DNA from: Beta vulgaris subsp. vulgaris
Taxonomy: Eukaryota > Streptophyta > Magnoliopsida > Caryophyllales > Amaranthaceae
Direction of reading: 5' to 3'
Length of the DNA: 64,000 nt
Assembly: GCF_026745355.1 (NCBI RefSeq)
Contig: NC_079210.1
Coordinates: 21,406,483 to 21,470,482, forward strand
Positions 56,736-64,000 of the stretch are shown here, piece after piece; the first letter of the stretch is position 1, and each line of letters starts with the position of its first letter. The notes beneath the pieces were generated by a model that was not told the origin of the DNA, searched no databases, and saw nothing but the letters and a program-made list of their open reading frames with translations. The position numbers and the translations under genes were made by a program.

Positions 56736-57425
56736 GAAGATGCAACAAAAGGCATATAATATAATAAATGTGATACACATAAGTCATATAAAACTATTTT
56801 AACAAAGTATGCAACCAAGATAAATTAATTATTATAGACTCGTTTATTTTATTTTGTAAAGAAGAAACATGAGAACATAATCCATGACAAAAAAAATTTA
56901 CTCTGATTGCCTTTCTCTTTCCCCCTTTGGCATCTTCAAAAACATTAGTCCACGATTTCAAAAAGATGAATTTATCTACTAAACACATCACACCACCAAA
57001 CTTGTGAGAAACAATTTGGTTAGTAAGTAAATAACACATTCAACTCTCAAAACGCAATCCAAGAATATTAGCCATTCAATAGACGCACACATGCAAAAAG
57101 ATTAAACTAGAATTATCAAATTAACAAGTTCCATTGTAGCATGATTAAGAAGAAAGATAGAAAAGACAAGATTAAAAAGTTCATGTTCCCACAAAAACTA
57201 AACTAAGAAAGGTTTAAGGTTTAGGAGAGGAGGTTGCTCGATTTCTTCCACCACATCATTTAAGCTTAGCCATCACTCCTTATGATTTTCGGCCATGGTG
57301 TGATCACCTTGAGCACATCATCTCCCTTCAACAACCGAGAGTTCATCATTGGATGGAGGAGGAAAGTTCACCAAGTCGTTCCATGATCACTTGTTGACCT
57401 TCCAAAGCCTTGTCAACTTTGTCTA

Positions 57426-59068
57426 TTACCCTTCACTAACCCATTCAAATCCTTGGTTCGTAGCAAACTCCATCATAGCTTCCGAATGACCCATAACCAA
57501 AGTAAATAAATAGTCCAACCTCGTAGCATGAGCTAGAGTATATGTAGAACCAATGGTAAGGATTTGGTGCGGCTGTGTGTTCCTTAGATTTGGGAATAGC
57601 AGGTTGTTCCTCTGGGATGGGAACAACAGCTGTTTCCTTTTCTTTGGGAACAGAATATGAAGGTTGAGGTAGAGGGAGGGATAGGATATTTGTGTGTGAT
57701 GGGAGATGAGAGGCAGATTTTTGTGTGAGATGGAGGAAAAGGGGATGGTTTCCATAGGAACAGAGTCTGTTCCCTAGAAGGAGGAAGGTTAGACTCATAA
57801 CTTCCTTACAACACCCTAACTTCATCTTCTCAAAACTTTCATATGTGTCAAGCAAAGGAAAGTTTACACTTTCATGTTTTGAACTCTTTGACTAGTACGA
57901 GTGCTCTTTCTAACCGGTTTCACCATCTCTTTAACCACCTTCTTCCCTTTCTTCTTAGCTTCTTGTTTTTCTTTTTCATTTTTCTGTTCGTTTTCTTTTT
58001 CTAATTTTTCTGTGTTCTTCTCTTCCATTTCTTTTTCAACTCCAACTTCCATCTCTTTTTCTTCTTCTTCACATACACATCTATCATCCTATCATCATCA
58101 ATGTTAGCCCTTCCCTTGATTACTTCTCCATTCACAACACATACATTTAAATTATTCAATGCACGCACATTCAACATATTCCCAGTAGATACACCAATGG
58201 TTTGAGCCCCCGAAATTTTCACATGAAACTTAATCAATATTTCGGTTATTAGAACCCTATAACCAACAACAAAACCATTTTCAATACAATGACTCATATG
58301 TTGAATCATTAAGGGGGAAAGTTTATGTGTTTATGAGAGGCTAACAATGGATATAAAAAGTCCAACATGCTTACTTGAGCACGTTTAGAGAGACGAGGTA
58401 ATAGTTTCTTAGAATGTGAATAGAATTTTGTGGTAGGGAGAAAGAAGATTGTTCAAAAATGTTTTGCCCTTTTGACCACATATTTAACAATCAATTGATC
58501 AAAAGAATATCGAAAAGGGATAGGAACTCTTTATTTCTTAAAATAAACATCGGTTCCTCTCACAGGAACACCAAGCAATTTACCCAAAGTTTTAGCATTA
58601 AAGTCAATTTGGGTTCCCTTCACAAGTGTAGCACAATTCCCTTCTTCATCAATGGAAAAGTTTTCACAAAATTCATCCATTAATTTAGGAATTAAACTTT
58701 TACCATAACAATTCACAAAAAGATGTTCCCAACCTTGAAACTTGATCATGTTAAGCAATTGACGAAAATTTACCCTTTTACACCAAGAAACATCAATATA
58801 AAGTCCATGAACATACCTAGTTGCCGTGGTATTTTTTCGCGCAACTCTTGTGTTCCTTTCAGGACATCGATTCCCCCTCACTTGTTGCATGTTGTTCCTC
58901 TACTTCCATTTCCACAGTTTCTTCAATTGTTTTCCTTTTTCTTAGGATTCTTGTTGATGAATTTGGAGAGATATCCATGGGAGTAGGTGATTCAATGTTA
59001 ATGGAGGAAGGAGAGGGTTTTTCGGATTTGTGGGAGGAGAGAGAGTGAGAAGTGTTTTTGGGATTCAT
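57426..59068 (-). pseudogene. Extra 3' reading frame of the SIRE-type element (plant transposon protein domain)
   Basis: The N-terminus is Ser/Pro-rich (MNPKNTSHSLSSHKSEKPSP) with RILRKRKTIEE. The conserved region is TATRYVHGLYIDVSWCKRVN, LLNMIKFQGWEHLFVNCYGK, LMDEFCENFSIDEEG and LGKLLGVPVRG, which resembles the putative plant transposon protein domain found in the extra ORF of SIRE elements. Later parts (PLMIQHMSHCIENGFVVGY; a Lys/Glu-rich segment; PKEKETAVVPIPEEQPA) are in shifted frames. It lies between pol and the 3' LTR position in such elements. Function is unknown; an envelope-like role has been proposed for related frames but nothing here shows one. gag and pol are missing. Confidence 0.7.
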
Positions 59069-59691
59069 GATTTTGTGGAGGGGTTTTCGGGTTTTATGAA
59101 AAGTAAAACAAAAGAGTTGTTTTTGGTTTTAGGAAAGCTATGAAATAAAAGGAAAAGAAATTAAGAAAACCGTGTATAGTACACGTTTTGAGAAAAGAAA
59201 AAAAATCTTCCAATTAACTTGAGCGAAAATATCTTCCAACTAACTTCTGGATTAAAAAATCATATTAAGAAAGAGTGATAAATAAATAAAAAAACAGATT
59301 TTTAGGAGAAAAAATCTGAACATAATATTTTTGGATTTTTGAATTTTGAAAGAAAAAAAATCTAAACTTAATACGCTGGGAACAACAGTTGGGAACAACG
59401 AATGGAAACAAAGAAATTTTGCTACTTTGGAAAATCATTAATTCTTTTAATCCTTTGTCATCACTTAAGGCATAGATTTGTCTTATGAACAATAAGGGGA
59501 ATATTATTGGACATTGGTGAGCAGTTTTCTAACATTATTGAATTTTCTAGAAAAACAAATCATATTTTCTACCAATGGGTAGCGTATTTCTTCTACTAAA
59601 TTTCATTAATTGTGGTACATGGATAATCGAACATTCATCTTCGAGGTCATATACATGTTCAAGCTAAGGGGCTCCAAATAAAAGGAGACTA
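59069..59691. other. AT-rich non-coding DNA upstream of the SIRE extra frame
   Basis: Contains GGGAACAAC words like those in the LTR (59386-59412), so at least part belongs to the copia element. No pol sequence is visible. Confidence 0.4.
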
Positions 59692-60484
59692 CACTACTAA
59701 AATGAGAATAAAAAAAGATGGAAAAATAACCAATCAGGCGGTGGCAAGGACACAGGGTGGCTCAAGGAGCCAGCAACAAGAAAATCAATCACGTTACTTT
59801 TTTAGTTGGGGAAAGAGAAATGATCCTATATCAACTATATATAGTAGAAAACATATATTTGGTATTTTCTAGAGAATCATTGAAAGGGGACCTGAGTATG
59901 TCAAGGACATGGGAGTAATATGGTATTTATACCTCGTATGACACTCATTATGTCAAATAGAACAAAATTTCCCTTGAATTGCGTTTTGCAATGACTATAA
60001 ATAAAAGTCAAAGATATCCCTATCACATATGGGTTTGTATATATCTCCCAAGTTCGGTTTTCAGCCATAGCCAATTTCATGTGGTCATTTCTAAAGTCAC
60101 GGGTAGATTGTGTATAATAATACTGATTTGTGAGAAAAAAACATGATATGTTTAATATTACAACTAATGACATATAAATAAGTCTTCTACAACCTAAGAG
60201 TGTCATGAATTTACAAAACAACTTGATAATTAACATAAAGGAGCTTTTTTTGTCTTTCTGTGTAAAGTGCATCATTGATGCTTTGTTTTTGGTTAAATAT
60301 GTATAGGATTATTCTGTATTTCAATACATCGTTCAAAGTTTATTAATTTAATATGGTATAGAGGTTAAACTTATTTGAGTTTCGAGTATTACATAAGCGT
60401 ATATTAAATCGAGTAAACCTAGAGAATCTTTTATATGATTTTACTGTAATTGATATATAAACATGCTTATTAAACAAAAACGTT

Positions 60485-60523
60485 CCCGTGCATTTTTGCA
60501 CGGGTTCAAAAACCGTTTCCTAA
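60485..60523 (+). other. Candidate Helitron 3' terminus
   Basis: A perfect 7-bp stem CCCGTGC/GCACGGG with loop ATTTTT (60485-60504), followed 15 bases later by CTAA and then T. Helitrons end in a short GC-rich hairpin shortly before CTRR and insert between A and T. No 5' TC end or Rep/helicase is seen. Confidence 0.4.
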
Positions 60524-60526
60524 TAA

Positions 60527-60905
60527 AGAAAAGTGTTACTTAATCATTTTGAATGTTAATACAAGAGATGCTACTTAAAATGATAAAAAGTGATATGTAA
60601 TATTTAATTAAGTGTTACTATAGGTTATGGTAACACTACAATATGTTATTAATAATATAAAAAGTGCTACATAATACATTTGAGGTAGCACTTTTAAAGT
60701 GTAACAATAGATATTAAAAGTGTTACATAAACGAATGTAAAGTAACATTTGTTTAAGTATTACTATAGGCGATCTAAAGTGTTACCTAATAGCATAAGTA
60801 ACACGGGCAGATGTAACACCCAAAAAAGTGTTACATATTATCTAATGTTACACTTTAAGCACTTTAAGAAACATCTTTTGGGTGTTACTTAAAGCTAATT
60901 ATGTA
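60527..60905. repeat. Cluster of AAGTGTTAC subterminal repeats
   Basis: At least ten copies or near-copies of (A)AGTGTTAC or its complement in 380 bp, in both orientations, typical of CACTA subterminal regions. Confidence 0.7.
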
Positions 60906-60911
60906 GTAGTT

Positions 60912-61752
60912 ATCTTTTATAACGAAGTCATATGATATGGGTATACTCTCCAGTTGCAGGGACACATCTTTCAACTCTCCAACGGGGACTTCGATCAAAC
61001 GCTCGGCCAATTGAATCACTCTGCTTGTAGGTTTAAGCTCCAAATTAGGCTACTTTGCAATTGAGAGTAATATAAGGCTAACGCTTACTCCCAAATCGGC
61101 TAATGCTACCTTGGGTTCCAAATAGTCGATCTTTGATGCCATTATGAATGAACCTGGATCATTAAGTTTTCTGGGGGGATTGTGTTGGATAATGGTGATT
61201 ATATTGGCAATGAGATCATTTTGGGGGACTTCCTCTAGTGTTTTCTTATTAGATATAAGTTCTTTGAGGAACTTAGCATAAAGTGGCATTTTTGCCATTG
61301 CTTGGAGGAATGGTATGTGAGGTTGGACCCCTTTCATGATCTCCATGTTTATTAAAAACATGTCATTAAATTTCGGAAAGGCGTTAGACTAGAGTATGTT
61401 CTCATTGGGGGAGTTTGTTTGGTTTACCTCTGATTCTTAATTAATCCCTTAGCTTCATTTTCTTTCTCATCTTCGTCCATAATATGTCGCATTTCGGTTC
61501 AATCACATTCTCTACTTCACTTTTCGGCATCTTGGGACTTTCATAGTGCATCCCGCATCTAGAAGTAATAGCATTCACATGTTCCATGGTAACTGTTTGA
61601 CTAGGAAGTCGAGTAGAAGAGTTTTGGGAGAGATGACTCACTTGTTGTGCAACTTGATGAGCAAGTTGTGTCTCAATGATTTTGTTGTGAGCATTCAGTT
61701 GTTCACTAGAGGAAAAAAGAAGGCCACGGACTGCGATCAAAAGTGGCCTCAT
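60912..61752 (-). pseudogene. Athila-like gypsy gag C-terminus and protease fragment
   Basis: The first part (61752-61441) reads ETQLAHQVAQQVSHLSQNSS and LPSQTVTMEHVNAITSRCGM, the gag end of Athila-type elements; its first codons fall in the overlapping CACTA end at 61704. The second (61361-61050) reads AKMPLYAKFLKELISNKKTL, NDPGSFIMASKIDYLE and VALADLGVSVSLI, i.e. the protease core with DLG instead of the usual DTG, as in Athila. It continues as RVIQLAERLIEVPVGELKDV toward 60920. RT and later domains are absent. Confidence 0.78.
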
Positions 61753-61890
61753 GGTTGCATTTTTTTACCGCAACCCTTGGCAATTTTCAAGGGTTGCGGT
61801 TATTGGTCGCAATCCATAATAATTAAGGGATGCGATTTTGATCAAACCCGCATCCCTTGCGACCCAAAAAAAACAAAAACAAAAAAAAAA
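61704..61890 (+). mobile_element. Left end of a CACTA element inserted in the Athila-like gag
   Basis: CACTAGAGGAAAAAAGAAGG at 61704, followed by paired subterminal words (GCAACCCTTGG..CAAGGGTTGCGG, GGATGCG..CGCATCC). No right end was found before the hAT element at 62978, so it may continue past it or be truncated. Confidence 0.65.
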
Positions 61891-62977
61891 ATTTAGTCCT
61901 AAATGATCCTAAACAGTTATATATAAAAAAGTATAGTTTTTCATTGCAAAATCATGTTTTTATACAAATATAGAGAAAGTTAAAAACTTTGTATTTTTGA
62001 GTCGTCAACCCTCGGGACTATAATAATGCAGTATCACCGTCCCCATTCAAATTAACCTTGTGTACGGGTTTCTGAAACAGATCTGATAGAAGTCTTCGTC
62101 AAACTGAATTGAAGGGATGAGAGTTAGATGAAAACTTTTAAGAATTACACCACAAGATTTACTCCAGAGTGATTTGTATATATGTGGAAAAACACTTTAC
62201 ATAATAGATTAGTCAAATGGAAATCAGGAAATAAACCTTCTCAAAACATCCAAATAAGGGACTCGATACATCTTTTCAATTTTAAGTAGCAGTTGGGGCT
62301 TGCTCCTTAACAAGACAACCATACTTGGTCTTGGGAACAACTATCAGACTGGTACAATAAACAGAACATTATCCCTATACCAACCAAGAAACGGGCAACA
62401 ATGAGCATGTAAAACACATCAAAAGCTTAAACATTCTTATGACGGAACTGAAAATTCATCGGCGTATGAGAACTAGACGAATTCTATATAATCAAAAAAT
62501 CAAAAAGAATGAAATCAAACACTCACTTACCAACAAAAATCAGCACTCAAACGGTTAAAGTCATATCCAAGTTCAAAATCTTATTCATTCCATGAGATTA
62601 ATCAATGTTCCAAAACACTCTTAAAATATTCAAAGGAGTAGTTAATTTCATATATACAGCATAAATAAAACTCTAAGACAATGATTTTAGGCAATAAAAT
62701 CAACATGAGAAGTTTAATCACCGGAAAATCTGTCATAACACAATTTGAAGTAATAATCAACACCTAAAATCAAGAATCACCAAAATCAGGAAAAATTTAG
62801 CACAAAAAATCATCAGTTTGTTAATCGACAAAATAATAGACATAACTTAAGCTCAATCACACAAAACCGAGTTCAATTATTAGTAGAATCGCCAAAGAAG
62901 AAGGCACGCACCAAATCAATGACAATGACAGCAACACCAGCACAAATGTAATTCTTCTTAAACATTGAAAGGAGACT
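61891..62977. other. Unassigned region, possibly cargo of the CACTA element
   Basis: AT-rich. On the minus strand GCTGATTTTTGTTG|GTAAGTGAG is a good donor-like site (around 62525-62545), followed by intron-like T-rich DNA and by a frame IVVPKTKYGCLVKEQAPTAT that I cannot assign. It could be a captured untranslated exon and intron. Confidence 0.35.
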
Positions 62978-63137
62978 CAGGGGCGGGGATCCAGGAATTT
63001 TTTATTGTCTGGGCCATATAAATCAAACAGGAAATTTAACTAACCAAAAATTAAGAAATATGAATTTTTGAATGACAAAGATCTACAATCATATGATTAT
63101 AGGTTCCAAAAACATTATTTGATATAAACTATTCTCG

Positions 63138-63446
63138 TCATCCAAATTGGACTCTCCTTGTTTTCATAGAATTGAAATCATCTATGATCGAGTCAATTGT
63201 GAATTTCTCAGCAATATCCTTCTCTATATAGACAATCAAGTACTCCGATAGAAAGTTGTCCTCCATCTTATTTCGCAAGCTAGTTTTAACAATATTCATT
63301 GCTGAAAAAGCTCTCTCAGAAGTTGTTGTACTAACAGGAAGAGTTAAAATTAGTCGAATCAATCTATTAACTAAAGGATAGACATTGGACTTACCAATTT
63401 TAGCTAAAGTTCGACATAAATCAGTTATGGAACTCAAATTTTTCAT
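63138..63446 (-). pseudogene. hAT C-terminal dimerisation domain
   Basis: SSITDLCRTLAKIGKSNVYP, then VNRLIRLILTLPVSTTTSER, AFSAMNIVKTSLRNKMED and FLSEYLIVYIEKDIAEKF. This is the complete dimerisation signature (hAT_C: LP.S....ERAFS..). The frame ends with a stop shortly after FNSMKTRRVQFG, ~160 bp from the element terminus. The residues joining it to the TTF part are out of frame (YRCVSNQDE), showing the deletion junction near 63480-63516. Confidence 0.88.
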
Positions 63447-63516
63447 CTCATCCTGATTAGAGACACATCGGTAAAATAGCTGAAGTTGGTATTACCTCAA
63501 ATGAAACTGATCATCA

Positions 63517-63984
63517 TTAGAAAAATTCGCAGGGTAGTACTGTAAAAGTATCTGAACCAGCTTTTCCCAATAGTTTCTTATCAAAAAGAAAACATGGGAA
63601 ACAATAGGCAGCATTAGTTGTTGGTGAAAACTCTAGCCATGTAAAAGTCTTAAACCAATTAGATACAAATCGACGTGGATGGCTTTCTGGGCCTGATAAG
63701 GGATACTCACATAAACGAATTTGGTAAGGTCCAAACTCAATGAACTTGCCCACAATTTCTCGTTGTATCCCCGAGGGATAACTTCTAATTGGCTTACGCA
63801 ATGCTAGATCACGCACAAAAGAAGTGTCACTACTATAAGGTTGTTGATTCGGTAACTGAGTTGGAATATCTGGAATCACATTGTTTGTCATTTCATTAGG
63901 ATCATCAAAGTTCACGTTATCAACATTTATTTCAGTAGTAGGTTTTTGTTTTTGGAAGTACGAATCAATGGTTTTTCTCTTCAT
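63517..63984 (-). pseudogene. hAT transposase N-terminus with TTF zinc finger
   Basis: Starts MKRKTIDSYFQKQK, a common start for plant TTF-type hAT proteins. LRKPIRSYPSGIQREIVGKF and GPYQIRLCEYPLSG lead to the TTF finger RRFVSNWFKTFTWLEFSPTT followed by AAYCFPCFLFDKKLLG with its Cys pair. The frame stops soon after FTVLPCEFF where the deletion begins. The catalytic DDE region (about 400 residues in intact relatives) is lost. The start codon is inside the window, and upstream leader continues to the edge. Confidence 0.87.
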
Positions 63985-64000
63985 ATTTTAAACCTAGAAA

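Larger units (their letters stand above)
59692..60911. mobile_element. Possible CACTA-type element, weak ends
   Basis: CACTACTAAAATGAG at 59692 and, on the minus strand, AACTACTACATAATTAGC ending at 60911 resemble CACTA termini, the last with one changed base. Copies of AAGTGTTAC crowd the right side only. A Helitron-like hairpin lies in the middle, so the two ends may belong to different elements. Confidence 0.35.
62978..64000 (-). mobile_element. hAT element of the TTF-type family, internally deleted, runs off the window
   Basis: The left terminus CAGGGGCGGGGATCCAGG is a hAT-type end. Inside, minus strand, are the two outer domains of a TTF-type hAT transposase with the catalytic middle missing. 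The right end and target duplication lie outside. Confidence 0.75.

Overview
The window is nuclear DNA of a flowering plant, almost certainly a eudicot. It is AT-rich, has spliced exons with GT..AG borders, and consists mostly of plant transposable elements: L1-type LINEs, Ty3/gypsy and Ty1/copia LTR elements, MULE, CACTA and hAT DNA transposons, and MITEs. The element mix is compatible with Caryophyllales (beet, spinach, quinoa), but I cannot prove the species. No bacterial-type genes, tRNA, rRNA or CRISPR array were seen.

Host gene (bases 1-16637, minus strand). One host gene is clearly recognisable, an ELMO-domain (CED-12-like) gene. Three coding exons lie at 16637-16536 (start codon), 11548-11480 and 1016-901. 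They join in frame with canonical splice sites and keep the order of the plant ELMO family. The introns are about 5.0 kb, 10.5 kb and more than 0.9 kb. Their length is mostly transposons: a nearly full-length LINE holding a solo LTR, a 5'-truncated LINE with a perfect 17-bp target duplication, a hAT MITE, MULE-type foldbacks and a MITE-in-MITE. The remaining exons lie left of the window.

Bases 16.6-31.4 kb. After the upstream side of the ELMO gene come two LINE copies on the plus strand. The first is split by a solo LTR with a perfect 5-bp target duplication. Next is a nested pair of MULEs (26420-29262), where one element landed 7 bp inside the terminus of another and both 9-bp target duplications can still be read.

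Bases 31.4-46.2 kb. A decayed MULE carries a MuDR-type transposase (minus strand) facing a convergent GRF-type zinc-finger reading frame (plus strand). A CACTA element sits on its transposase side. Then follow a Tat-like gypsy derivative with a gag-to-RNase H in-frame fusion, itself hit by a CACTA MITE; a 420-bp orphan coding-like island; and a gypsy deletion derivative reduced to two LTRs, a primer-binding site and a polypurine tract, with an inverted duplication inside its 3' LTR.

Bases 46.2-64 kb. A decayed Tat-lineage gypsy element runs on the plus strand (gag, protease, zinc knuckles, G-patch, RT, RNase H, second RNase H, integrase). It abuts a minus-strand SIRE/Maximus-type copia LTR with its extra 3' reading frame. 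Then come a hairpin resembling a Helitron end, a CACTA-like repeat cluster, an Athila-like gag/protease fragment, another CACTA left end, and an internally deleted TTF-type hAT gene that runs off the right edge.

No new cellular system is evident. What is distinctive is the unusually readable insertion history (nested target duplications, solo LTRs, templated-filler junctions), one host gene spread over more than 16 kb by transposons, and several chimeric or reduced element architectures.
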